Assembly (NCBI RefSeq): GCF_003610355.1
Contig: NZ_RAPY01000006.1
Location: 269,703-333,702, forward strand
Origin: Sphingobacterium detergens
GTDB taxonomy: Bacteria; Bacteroidota; Bacteroidia; Sphingobacteriales; Sphingobacteriaceae
DNA length: 64,000 nt
Reading direction: 5' to 3'
The notes beneath the pieces are model-generated. The model saw only the letters and a program-made list of their open reading frames with translations. It searched no databases and was not told the DNA's origin. Below are positions 1 through 8,052 of the stretch, piece after piece; position 1 is the stretch's first letter, and each line of letters begins with the position of its first letter. A program made the translations under genes and the position numbers.

Positions 1-156
1 CTAGATGCGAAGCTAATTCTAATGTCCAATACATATAAAAACAATTTAAGTTCTCTATTTTCGCAAAACTATCATTTAATTTAACTTAAACAAGTAAATC
101 AACTGTTATTTTTGTGTCAATAATATAAGTGTTTGATTTATAATGAAATAATATTT

Positions 157-915
157 TTAAATATTCTCAAAGTCGCTCCCCTTTTCATTCAGCGCACTTA
201 GTCGTGGCGATACAGATTTAATATCAGCATTGGGATAATCGTTTTCAATTAGTCCATCGCGCATGCGTACAATACGATGGGCATGTAGTGCAATATCCTC
301 TTCGTGTGTGACCAAGATAATGGTGTTTCCCCTGGAGTGGATCTCTTCGAGCAGACCCATGATTTCAATGGATGTCTTTGTGTCAAGATTTCCTGTAGGC
401 TCATCAGCCAATATAATGGAAGGATCATTGATCAGCGCTCTCGCAACAGCGACCCGCTGACGTTGTCCACCAGATAGCTCATTGGGTCTGTGATCCATAC
501 GATGTCCCAGTCCAACACTTTCCAGTGCGCCAGTAGCTTTCTCTTCACGTGTGGCCTTATTGTATCCAGCATAGATCAAAGGAAGTGCAACATTCTCCAG
601 TGCGGTGCTTTTAGGAAGTAGATTGAACGTTTGAAAAACAAACCCTATCTCCTTATTTCTTACTTCAGCGAGCTCATCTTCGGACATGTCACTTACATTA
701 ATCCCATTGAGGATATATTCACCTCTACTAGGGGTGTCCAAGCAACCCAGGATATTCATCAATGTGGATTTCCCTGACCCTGAAGGCCCCATAAGTGCTA
801 CAAATTCTCCTTTATGGATATTGAGTGTAACCGAACTGAGCGCATGAATTGTTTCTGAGCCTATTTGGTATTCCCGCGCAATATCTTTAATTTCGATTAA
901 TATCTTTCCTGACAT
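157..915 (-). CDS. ABC transporter ATP-binding protein, LolD/MacB type
   Basis: ATPase subunit of a type VII (MacB/LolD/FtsE-like) ABC transporter, 252 aa. It would power an FtsX-fold permease acting on lipoproteins, peptides or drugs. Walker A GPSGSGKS lies at residues 43-50, the signature LSGGQ at about 147-151, Walker B ILADEP at about 168-173 and the switch His in VTHEED near 205. Its start overlaps the 3' end of the upstream acyltransferase gene by 19 bp, so the two are probably co-transcribed and translationally coupled. No permease is next to it in the window; a partner may lie to the left or elsewhere. The family is certain; the substrate is not. Confidence 0.9.
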   Translation of the reverse strand: MSGKILIEIKDIAREYQIGSETIHALSSVTLNIHKGEFVALMGPSGSGKSTLMNILGCLDTPSRGEYILNGINVSDMSEDELAEVRNKEIGFVFQTFNLLPKSTALENVALPLIYAGYNKATREEKATGALESVGLGHRMDHRPNELSGGQRQRVAVARALINDPSIILADEPTGNLDTKTSIEIMGLLEEIHSRGNTIILVTHEEDIALHAHRIVRMRDGLIENDYPNADIKSVSPRLSALNEKGSDFENI

Positions 916-1688
916 ATTTTTTGGACGTTCTCTGGTTGATGAAAATACGATTTATTCTTCATAATCCAATAGGAATGCATTTTGTCATATACAATTTTCT
1001 CCAAGTCGGACGCATTGTTGTCGTCAAAGTCTTTTGTTTCGATAGGTGAAAAAACATGTACCTTAACAATTCCCGGATGAGACCCCCTTTTTGCGCCATC
1101 ATCAAAGAAAATGTCCCATGCATTTTCAATAATAATAGGCACTACAGCCACATCATTTTGAACGGCAATACGAAAAGCACCAGACTTAAATGCATGTATT
1201 TGAGGCGGAAATCCATCATCGATCTTTCCTTCCGGAAAAATAACGACACTTCGACCACTTTGGACAAGCTCATTAGCCCGTTGAAATGCTTTAAATGAAG
1301 ATACTTTGCTCCTTCGCGTGACAGGGATATCTATGGTTTTGAAAAATATTCGGGTAACGGGATTTTTAAGAAGAGAAGCCTTGCCAATAAATGAAAATGG
1401 GACCGGGCATAAATAGGTGAGTGCTGTGATATCAAGCACTGAAGTATGATTGGGACATAATACCATCGGTCTGTTCCAGTCTATTTTCGATTCGTAAGTT
1501 ACTTTAAAAAATACGCCTGCCAATGCCGATCCTCCAATCGAGACCCAACGCCTCATACGTGCAATCCGCGCATAGTTCTTTTCTGGATGCTGGGCCAAAA
1601 AATAGATATAGGGGAATAATACGATGAATACAAGTAGAACGCTAATAAAATACCAGTAACGATGGAGTTTTTTGAGCAATAGAACCAT
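897..1688 (-). CDS. 1-acyl-sn-glycerol-3-phosphate acyltransferase (PlsC family)
   Basis: Acylates lysophosphatidic acid to phosphatidic acid at the inner membrane, the second acyl step of phospholipid synthesis. The family catalytic motif NHTSVLD (HX4D) is at residues 80-86 and FPEGK at 151-155. A hydrophobic N-terminal segment (about residues 12-32) anchors it. I chose the ATG at 1688; a TTG three codons upstream (1697) is also open but less likely. A promoter-like TACTTTAG lies about 20 bp upstream on the minus strand. It sits in one unit with the ABC ATPase that overlaps its end. It could instead acylate another lysolipid, since PlsC paralogues are common in Bacteroidota. Confidence 0.88.
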   Translation of the reverse strand: MVLLLKKLHRYWYFISVLLVFIVLFPYIYFLAQHPEKNYARIARMRRWVSIGGSALAGVFFKVTYESKIDWNRPMVLCPNHTSVLDITALTYLCPVPFSFIGKASLLKNPVTRIFFKTIDIPVTRRSKVSSFKAFQRANELVQSGRSVVIFPEGKIDDGFPPQIHAFKSGAFRIAVQNDVAVVPIIIENAWDIFFDDGAKRGSHPGIVKVHVFSPIETKDFDDNNASDLEKIVYDKMHSYWIMKNKSYFHQPENVQKICQERY

Positions 1689-1716
1689 ACAATTCAACTA
1701 ATTTTGACCTAAAGTA

Positions 1717-1756
1717 AAAAAAGAAAATGGATAATTAATTATCCATTTTCTTTTTT
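1717..1756 (-). terminator. perfect 40-bp palindromic terminator of the cytochrome/DsrE/binding-protein unit
   Basis: Both 20-nt arms pair without mismatch (AAAAAAGAAAATGGATAATT and its complement) and give an A-tract/T-tract on either side, so it can work in both directions. Its right edge overlaps the stop codon of the binding-protein gene. It separates that unit from plsC on the same strand. Confidence 0.85.
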
Positions 1757-2672
1757 AGTCTATTGTAAAGCCATACTTCTTGTAAATCTGCTTGGCTGTA
1801 GGGGAGTCCATAAATTTCAGAAAATCATCTGCCGCCTGTGCGTGTGGTGCATTTTTTAGTTTTGCGGCCACGTAGGTTGCCGTGGTATTTTGACTGTCCG
1901 GAATTGTGATACCTTCCACCGGATGGCCAATAAGTTTTTGATAAACAACTTCAGATGTCCAGACCGGTGCGACATCTGCTTGACTATAAAGGATACGCAT
2001 CGGGCTTTCGCGATGATGTATTTTTGTTAAATGCGTGCTTCCATCCTTTACTTTATCCTCCATAATCTTCTTGACCAGTTGTTCGCCTCCTGCTTTTTTA
2101 TACGATGCTTTAATTTGCTCTCCTATGCCTTCCCATAGTGGATTGGGCATGCTAATGCGCACATTGGAGTTACCCAGATCGTTCAATGTTTTGATATTTG
2201 CAGGGTTTCCCTTTGGGATCATCAAACATATATTGTTATAACAATAGGTCTGGGTATGACTGAAATAATCAGCCATGTCATTAATTGCGCGTTTGCTTGC
2301 CGTGTAAATATCAGGTTTGTGCGTAATGCGTAGGTTACCGATGGTGATGGAGCCCCCTTTTATCTGCTTTGCCAGAATTCCGGGAGGCAATGTTTCTACA
2401 AAAATACGTTCGTACTGAGGATATTCCTTTTTGAAAGATGTTAATAGGTCATCGACAACCATAAATTGATTACCAGCAAAGAAAACTGTTAGCTGCGGAT
2501 TTTCGATATCGCCATATAGATCGGGGATATTATCGATCCCAGGAACCGTAAAATTAAGTGCTGATTCCGGGGGATTATTCCATGGAGGATCAAAGCGATG
2601 TTCTTGCGCTTTAGTTTTTGTCGATACGAACAAGGCCATAGCGAGGGTGAAGGGGATTAGCTTTTTCATCAT
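1755..2672 (-). CDS. periplasmic substrate-binding protein, type 2 (ModA-like)
   Basis: Secreted binding protein of 305 aa with a signal peptide (residues 1-22, ending TKAQ). It resembles ModA/SBP_bac_11-type proteins that bind oxyanions: an N-terminal LTVFFAGN strand, a later MIPKGNPANIKTL hinge region and a conserved C-terminal FMDSPTAKQIYKKYGF block typical of molybdate- and sulfate-type binders. No permease or ATPase gene is nearby, which is unusual for an ABC binding protein. It is the last gene of a unit with a TsdA-like cytochrome and a DsrE-like protein (1-bp gap), so a sulfur or other oxyanion ligand is my inference. A pairs-of-ATG start (M1/M2) makes the first residue uncertain by one. 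Confidence 0.75.
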   Translation of the reverse strand: MMKKLIPFTLAMALFVSTKTKAQEHRFDPPWNNPPESALNFTVPGIDNIPDLYGDIENPQLTVFFAGNQFMVVDDLLTSFKKEYPQYERIFVETLPPGILAKQIKGGSITIGNLRITHKPDIYTASKRAINDMADYFSHTQTYCYNNICLMIPKGNPANIKTLNDLGNSNVRISMPNPLWEGIGEQIKASYKKAGGEQLVKKIMEDKVKDGSTHLTKIHHRESPMRILYSQADVAPVWTSEVVYQKLIGHPVEGITIPDSQNTTATYVAAKLKNAPHAQAADDFLKFMDSPTAKQIYKKYGFTID

Positions 2673-2673
2673 A

Positions 2674-3147
2674 CTATGGTTTTACAATAACCCAGCCTTC
2701 ATTAGCCCGCAAGATTAACTCACCATTTCCACTAGGGACGTACCCGATAAAATCGAATAATTCTTCCTTTGCAATATGTTTTTCTTCCAATGTGTTTAAA
2801 CACTGGGCGACAATAACTCCTTTTTCTACGAGGTCCTGCAGTGGTTTTTCATACTGACTATTCTTTTTTAAATAAGCTTCTGTCCCGCCTGAAAAAGCAA
2901 CCAGTTCAATTTGAAGATGCCCTTTTAATCGAGGATCTTTCAAAACGTTGTTGATATTTCGGATGGCCTTCTCAATTGTTTTTGGATCATTGCTATCCAA
3001 TTGATAGATCGCCTTATACATTTTTTTCTTTGCAACAGCACCCGTATATTGATGGTTGTTGAGTAATAATTTATTGCTTTGTGCTTTAGCTTGAATCGTT
3101 GTCATCGCTAAGAGGATGCAAGCAATTGTCAGTTGTTTTTTCATCAT
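2674..3147 (-). CDS. secreted DsrE/DsrF-like sulfur-relay family protein
   Basis: Protein of 157 aa with a signal peptide (cleavage near KAQ, residue 23), so the mature form is periplasmic. The DsrE-like fold is suggested by ELVAFSGGTEAY at about 81-92 and by VAQCLNTL at 113-120, whose Cys116 matches the sulfur-carrying cysteine of DsrE/YchN-type proteins. Cytoplasmic DsrE proteins bind persulfide sulfur; exported versions are less understood. The gene lies 1 bp after the cytochrome gene and 1 bp before the binding-protein gene, so the three are made together. The name rests on motif recognition, not a search; the link to sulfur is supported by the cytochrome next door. Confidence 0.75.
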   Translation of the reverse strand: MMKKQLTIACILLAMTTIQAKAQSNKLLLNNHQYTGAVAKKKMYKAIYQLDSNDPKTIEKAIRNINNVLKDPRLKGHLQIELVAFSGGTEAYLKKNSQYEKPLQDLVEKGVIVAQCLNTLEEKHIAKEELFDFIGYVPSGNGELILRANEGWVIVKP

Positions 3148-3148
3148 A

Positions 3149-4129
3149 TTAAAAATTATAGGGTCCGTGTTTATGTTGTTCTAAACTAATATTATCTGCG
3201 TATGGGGGATAGGGACTATCCTTTGGTTTTTTTGCCAAATTTGGATAATCGAGCTCCTTGTTTGCTTTTTTAGGTCGGTCAAAAGAATTGATATAGGCAG
3301 CGACATCATAAGCTTCATCGTCGCTGAGCTGAGGTGCGTCGTAACTTGCTCCTAAGGGCATATTAGCTTTGATAAAGCGTGTTGCGGTAAGCAATCGTGC
3401 CATACCAGCTCCATCGTTATAGCTGTCTTTTCCCCAAAGTGGCGGGTATAGATATCCCTTGCCGGTAGGCTGGGTCATGCCTTGTCCATCTTTTCCATGA
3501 CAGCTCGTGCATTTGCCCTCAAATACCAGCTGACCGTGTTTTAAATCTGCGGCACGGTTTGGGATCTCCATTTTGACAAAACCCTGTCCGGCTAATCTTC
3601 CTTTATTGACTGTATTGATACTGATGTTTTTTATATAGGTAACAATAGCGCGCATTTCTTTACTGTTTTCTGGAATAGTACGACCGTTCATACTTCTTTC
3701 AAAACAACCATTAATGCGTTCCTCCAGAGATTCTACTTTGTTTTCCCGTCCAATGTAAACTGGGAAAACATTTGTGAGACCAACATAAGGAGCCGCGAAT
3801 GCCTTGGTCCCACCGTTGAGATGACAACTGCTGCAAGCCAATTTATTTCCGATTTTTATGTCTCCGTCGTAAAAGTAGTCGTAAGTGTTTTTGATCAGTT
3901 TTTCACCATAACTAGCCATTTCCCCTTCCGGATTGTCTTTGAAAGAAACAGCTTTGAATTGTGATACATGTGTGATCAATGAGTCATTAGCGAGAGCAAG
4001 TGAATCCATTGACCTGTCATTATTTGCATGTTTAAGCGGAAACACACACAGCGTTGTACAGGTAATAAACAGTGCGACAATGATCCAACTGAGCGCTTTT
4101 AGATAATTTGTTAGTTTTTTGTGTTCCAT
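3149..4129 (-). CDS. dihaem cytochrome c, thiosulfate dehydrogenase (TsdA)-like
   Basis: Membrane-anchored or secreted dihaem c-type cytochrome of 326 aa. A hydrophobic N-terminal segment is followed by two haem sites, CSSCH at residues 99-103 and CTSCH at 207-211. The stretch ERINGCFERSMNG carries Cys142 in the place where TsdA enzymes have the unusual cysteine ligand of the catalytic haem; NMPLG near 257 offers a Met ligand for the second haem. TsdA couples two thiosulfates to tetrathionate, or the reverse. I start at the ATG at 4129; the frame is open to a TTG at 4150. It heads a tight unit with DsrE-like and binding-protein genes, behind a LysR regulator. SoxA-like or another sulfur redox role is possible. 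Confidence 0.8.
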   Translation of the reverse strand: MEHKKLTNYLKALSWIIVALFITCTTLCVFPLKHANNDRSMDSLALANDSLITHVSQFKAVSFKDNPEGEMASYGEKLIKNTYDYFYDGDIKIGNKLACSSCHLNGGTKAFAAPYVGLTNVFPVYIGRENKVESLEERINGCFERSMNGRTIPENSKEMRAIVTYIKNISINTVNKGRLAGQGFVKMEIPNRAADLKHGQLVFEGKCTSCHGKDGQGMTQPTGKGYLYPPLWGKDSYNDGAGMARLLTATRFIKANMPLGASYDAPQLSDDEAYDVAAYINSFDRPKKANKELDYPNLAKKPKDSPYPPYADNISLEQHKHGPYNF

Positions 4130-4209
4130 GCCTCTAATTCGTTTGTACAAATCTACCAGCCTATCGACAAGGATTAAAACGATGTTTCTTTATGAGACAT
4201 AACCAAATG

Positions 4210-5112
4210 TTATATCTTGAAATTTTGTCTCAGACAGAACTGTAGGAATTGGTTTGGAGTACCGGCAAGACCACCATATAGATGCGTGAAATAGAAATAA
4301 CGTTCGATAGACAAATGAGGAATATCGACGATGGTCAATTGATTATTTAATACCTCCCGCTGAACAGTATGAATAGAAAGAAAGGCAAAACTATGACGGC
4401 GGGCCAGATATCCTTTGATACTTTCTGTTGATGGGAGTATCATTTCGATCTGGATTTCAGCAAGACTGATCCGTTGTTCTTTTAATGCATTCTCAATAAT
4501 CGTACGGGTACCCGAACCCTGTTCGCGAAGAACAAGAGGTAAACGTGTTATATCGGAGAGAATGGGATTTTTTAATTGTTTTAATAGCGGGTTTTCGCTA
4601 TTGGTAACTAATACGAGCTCATCTTTCATGAAAGGGATATATTTTAATGCCCTATTGTCGGTTGATCCCTCTGTGATACCAAGATCCAATGTTTTGTCAA
4701 TAAGCTGTTCTTCGATGCTTCGACTATTGGATTGAAAAGATTGGATGCGGTTGTTTGGGTATTGAGATAAAAAATCTGCCAGTAAGGTTGGAAGCACATA
4801 TTGAGAGATTGTCGTGCTGGCCCCCAATACAAGATTCCCTTTACGTCCAGTTTGTAGTTCTTGTATTTCCTGTCCTGCCTGATTGTAGAGATTGATAATC
4901 TGTTGGGCATATTTATAGAGAATTTGCCCCGATTCGGTCAGGTCAAGGTTATTTCCCTTTCTCTCAAAAAGAGGAACACCGAGTTTTTTTTCCAGCTCCT
5001 GGATGTTTTTGCTGACCGCAGGTTGTGAGATGAAGAGTGCCGAAGCTGTCTTGGTAAAATTAAGATGCTGAGCTGCAGTATAGAAAACGATGAGACGAAA
5101 ATCAAAATCCAT
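4210..5112 (-). CDS. LysR-family transcriptional regulator
   Basis: 300 aa with an N-terminal winged helix-turn-helix (residues 1-60; FTKTASALFISQPAVSKNIQ is the recognition region) and a C-terminal type 2 periplasmic-binding-like effector domain starting near residue 92. The closest look is to CysL/CbbR-type regulators, some of which control sulfur metabolism. It lies 80 bp upstream of the cytochrome start on the same strand, so it probably regulates that unit and perhaps itself. A hairpin of about 12-bp arms (AAAGGGTTATTT) lies between its start and the M20 gene upstream and may be a terminator or part of its control region. Confidence 0.88.
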   Translation of the reverse strand: MDFDFRLIVFYTAAQHLNFTKTASALFISQPAVSKNIQELEKKLGVPLFERKGNNLDLTESGQILYKYAQQIINLYNQAGQEIQELQTGRKGNLVLGASTTISQYVLPTLLADFLSQYPNNRIQSFQSNSRSIEEQLIDKTLDLGITEGSTDNRALKYIPFMKDELVLVTNSENPLLKQLKNPILSDITRLPLVLREQGSGTRTIIENALKEQRISLAEIQIEMILPSTESIKGYLARRHSFAFLSIHTVQREVLNNQLTIVDIPHLSIERYFYFTHLYGGLAGTPNQFLQFCLRQNFKI

Positions 5113-5173
5113 AAAACGATAAAGGGTTATTTCTAAAATTTAAAAATAACCCTTTATCTAATGAAAAACTAAA

Positions 5174-6544
5174 TTATTTGCTTAGTTCTGCGTAATATTT
5201 ATGAAATAAAGGAATTGTAGAGATACCCATTAAGTAATTCTCGATTCCATATTTCTCATTTGGTGAATGCAGGTTATCACTGTCAAGACCAAATCCAAGA
5301 AGCACCGTTTTTAGTCCTAGAACGTCTTCAAATAAAGCAACAATTGGAATAGATCCACCACCACGGGTAGGGATTGGTTTTACGCCAAATGTTTCATGCA
5401 ATGCTTTTTCAGCAGCTTTATAAGCAACACTGTCTGTTGGAGTGACCACTGGTTCACCACCGTGATGCGGTTTTACCTCTACTTTAACGTAATCTGGTGC
5501 AATACCCTCAAAATGTTTTTTGAATAGTTCCGTAATGCGTTCAGAATTTTGATTTGGAACAAGACGCATTGAGATTTTTGCATTTGCTTTGGAAGGTAAC
5601 ACCGTTTTTGCACCTTCACCGATATATCCACCCCAGATACCATTGACCTCCAAAGTAGGACGGATTCCTGTGCGCTCTAAAGTTGTATACCCCTTCTCTC
5701 CCCAGATATTCTGAATACCCAAATCTGCTTTGTATTCTTCGATATCAAATGGAGCTTCATTCAATGCTTTGCGTTCTTCAGCCGTTAATTCAACGACATC
5801 GTCGTAAAATCCAGGGATTGCAATATGGTTGTTTTCATCGTGCAGAGAAGCAATGAGTTTTGTGAGAATAGTAGCTGGGTTCGCAACGGCACCACCATAT
5901 ACGCCAGAATGTAAATCACGATTTGGTCCAGTGACTTCAACTTCGACATAAGAAAGCCCACGGAGACCTGTTTCCAAAGACGGTTGCGCCATGCTGATCA
6001 TAGACGTATCCGAAATCACAATAACATCCGCTTTAAGTCTTTCAGTGTTTTCTTTTACAAATGTACCTAGGTTAACAGAACCGACTTCCTCTTCACCTTC
6101 GATCATAAATTTGATGTTACATGCCAAAGCATTGTTTTGCATCATATATTCGAAAGCTTTCACATGCATATAAAACTGTCCCTTGTCATCTGCCGAACCA
6201 CGGGCATATATTTTACCATCGCGGATAGTCGGTTCAAAAGGAGGGGTGTCCCACAACTCATATGGATCTGCTGGCTGTACATCGTAGTGACCGTAGGTCA
6301 GTACAGTTGGCAATGAAGGATCAATAATTTTTTCGCCATAAACGATTGGATTACCAGCAGTGGCACAAACTTCTACGTTATCGGCACCTGCTTCACGCAA
6401 TTTTTGAGCAACAAATTCAGCAGTCTTCTGTACATCGCCCTTAAATTTGGGGTCAGCACTGACCGAAGGTAAACGCAATAAATCAAACAACTCATCTAAA
6501 AAACGTTGCTTGTTTGCTTCTACATATTCTTTAATGTTTTGCAT
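5174..6544 (-). CDS. M20 family dipeptidase (carnosinase/CNDP-like)
   Basis: Cytosolic dizinc peptidase of 456 aa that cleaves dipeptides. Metal-site signatures are visible in order: LTYGHYDVQP (His-x-Asp), RGSADDKGQF (bridging Asp), EGEEEVGS (Glu-Glu), VISDTSM (Asp) and LHSPNEKYG near the C-terminus (His). The dimerisation or lid domain sits between, around residues 200-370. I start at MQNIKEYVEANKQ (6544); the frame is open ten codons further upstream but that stretch does not look conserved. No signal peptide. The gene is monocistronic in appearance and divergent from the small membrane-protein/sigma-factor unit. Confidence 0.93.
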   Translation of the reverse strand: MQNIKEYVEANKQRFLDELFDLLRLPSVSADPKFKGDVQKTAEFVAQKLREAGADNVEVCATAGNPIVYGEKIIDPSLPTVLTYGHYDVQPADPYELWDTPPFEPTIRDGKIYARGSADDKGQFYMHVKAFEYMMQNNALACNIKFMIEGEEEVGSVNLGTFVKENTERLKADVIVISDTSMISMAQPSLETGLRGLSYVEVEVTGPNRDLHSGVYGGAVANPATILTKLIASLHDENNHIAIPGFYDDVVELTAEERKALNEAPFDIEEYKADLGIQNIWGEKGYTTLERTGIRPTLEVNGIWGGYIGEGAKTVLPSKANAKISMRLVPNQNSERITELFKKHFEGIAPDYVKVEVKPHHGGEPVVTPTDSVAYKAAEKALHETFGVKPIPTRGGGSIPIVALFEDVLGLKTVLLGFGLDSDNLHSPNEKYGIENYLMGISTIPLFHKYYAELSK

Positions 6545-6650
6545 ATTGTTTGTATTTGAAACAAATTTACACAAATAGACACATTTAACTCAATTTGTTG
6601 TAACCTTTTCGGAGTCGGTAGTGACTAATGTTAAAATTAAATCAAATATT

Positions 6651-6965
6651 ATGGAAAAACAGACAATGGCAGCAGTTGTGGCTGTGGGATTATTTACCTG
6701 TATCACATTTTGTGTTTATTTTGTCATGCGTTATCGCAGTACAGCAATCAATATTCCCGGAGAGGAAAAAAGAAAGCAGCCTACTGATTGGCAAAAACCA
6801 GGGATTCTGGTATTAGGCATAGGAATTGGGCTGTTTATTGTGGGTGTAATACAAAACTATGTGAGCGCCGGCTTACCAGATTCACTCGCTGTTGCAATTC
6901 TGATTATATCTGCTGGTATAGCAATGATTGTCGCAAATAGACTGGATAAAAAACACGATATTTAG
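6651..6965 (+). CDS. small two- or three-TM membrane protein (DUF6249-like)
   Basis: About 104 aa with an N-terminal TM segment (residues 6-26), a short basic loop and a hydrophobic C-terminal half (about 48-98, two further TM segments). It ends with a basic tail. Small proteins of this look often precede ECF sigma-factor genes in Bacteroidota; here the sigma gene starts 7 bp downstream. Start chosen at the ATG 6651; a GTG at 6621 is in frame. Function unknown; a role as sensor or membrane anchor for the neighbouring sigma factor is only an inference. Confidence 0.65.
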   Translation: MEKQTMAAVVAVGLFTCITFCVYFVMRYRSTAINIPGEEKRKQPTDWQKPGILVLGIGIGLFIVGVIQNYVSAGLPDSLAVAILIISAGIAMIVANRLDKKHDI

Positions 6966-6972
6966 CCATTCA

Positions 6973-7524
6973 ATGGACGAAATCTATATTCGAAAAGTAC
7001 TATCCGGGGATGTAGAGTCATACCGGTATTTTATAAAAACGTATCAAGATATGGCTTTTTCTGTTGCGCTTTCCATTGTTAAGCAGGAACATTTGGCTGA
7101 GGATGTTGTTCAGGATGCTTTTATAAAATGTTATCAGTCGCTGTCCTCATTTAAAGGTAAATCAAAATTTAGCACCTGGTTTTATCGTATCGTTGTTCAT
7201 ATTGCTTTTAATAGCATACGGTATAAGAAATTGACGCTGATCGACTTTGATCTCACAGACCATGATCAGGCTTATGATGAGTCTATACTTGATGAAATTA
7301 TCGACAATGAGCGAAGAGAAATGATTAATGATGCCCTTGCTATTTTGTCTCCCAAGGAATCTGTCGCCTTACGTCTATTCTACCTGGAGGAACAATCCAT
7401 GGAAGAAATCCAGGAAATAATGGGTTGGACACTCGCTAATACGAAAGTCATTCTGCATCGGGCACGAAAAAATATGCAACAGGTATTGAGTCAATTGATT
7501 AAAAAATCCGAATATCATGGATAA
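6973..7524 (+). CDS. ECF-type RNA polymerase sigma factor (sigma-70 region 2/4)
   Basis: 183 aa from the ATG at 6973. Region 2 spans roughly residues 10-80 (FIKTYQDMAFSVAL, then AEDVVQDAFIKCYQSL and FSTWFYRIVVHIAFN, the core-binding and -10 recognition helices). Region 4 is at about 115-170 with a helix-turn-helix around MEEIQEIMGWTLANTKVILHRA. It is co-transcribed with a small membrane protein gene on each side and its end overlaps the downstream gene by 8 bp. No classical FecR-type anti-sigma factor is adjacent. The target regulon is unknown; the outer-membrane genes downstream are candidates by position only. Confidence 0.9.
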   Translation: MDEIYIRKVLSGDVESYRYFIKTYQDMAFSVALSIVKQEHLAEDVVQDAFIKCYQSLSSFKGKSKFSTWFYRIVVHIAFNSIRYKKLTLIDFDLTDHDQAYDESILDEIIDNERREMINDALAILSPKESVALRLFYLEEQSMEEIQEIMGWTLANTKVILHRARKNMQQVLSQLIKKSEYHG

Positions 7525-7867
7525 CGAACACAAGAAAATGAAACAGGCCATGCAAATGAGTAAAGTAAGCATGCCCTTTGATGACTTCGAACAACGTATT
7601 ATGGGCAAGATCGCAGATTTAGAAAACGCAAAATCTAAAGCTCTTTCAGATAAAAAATATGCCATTATATTTTTCCTTTTGGGATCAATCTGTGGTATTC
7701 TACTCAATAGCTATTGGATGAATAAACTTGAGATGATGGAGATGATGGCCACATACCGCAATTATATAGCGATATTCTCCCAGATTGTTTTTGTGGTATT
7801 GGTCTGTTTTTTCTGCCTGCAATTATGGAAATTGATCAAGATACAACGCGATAAAAGCTATCAATAA
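7517..7867 (+). CDS. hypothetical membrane protein, possible anti-sigma partner
   Basis: 116 aa. A cytoplasmic N-terminal stretch of about 45 residues (rich in Met, Lys and acidic residues, predicted helical) is followed by two TM segments at about 48-66 and 82-104 and a short basic tail. The gene overlaps the sigma factor by 8 bp, so the two products are translationally coupled. A soluble N-terminus followed by TM segments is the layout of many anti-sigma factors, but I see no ZAS-type His/Cys motif. Function therefore inferred from context only. Confidence 0.6.
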   Translation: MDNEHKKMKQAMQMSKVSMPFDDFEQRIMGKIADLENAKSKALSDKKYAIIFFLLGSICGILLNSYWMNKLEMMEMMATYRNYIAIFSQIVFVVLVCFFCLQLWKLIKIQRDKSYQ

Positions 7868-8052
7868 TTCCGAATCTTTTGTGGAATTTATTCGATTGCT
7901 GTATCCTGATTATATAACCTTTTTATTTCGTCTCAATTAGCCGTAGACCGTTTCAAAATACTTTTTGAGAAATAAAATTAAATTTACTGTAACAAAACAT
8001 TGGTTTTATATACTAATGTTATATTGATATTAATATACTATCCAATAATTTT

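Noticed and set aside
1..156. Possible gene end or RNA at the left edge
   Set aside because: AT-rich, no open frame of note and no structure beyond short repeats; too little sequence to judge.
5113..5173. Hairpin AAAGGGTTATTT/AAATAACCCTTT between LysR and M20 genes as a LysR operator
   Set aside because: It may equally be the M20 terminator; nothing in the sequence decides, and no LysR T-N11-A site stands out. Mentioned with the LysR gene only.
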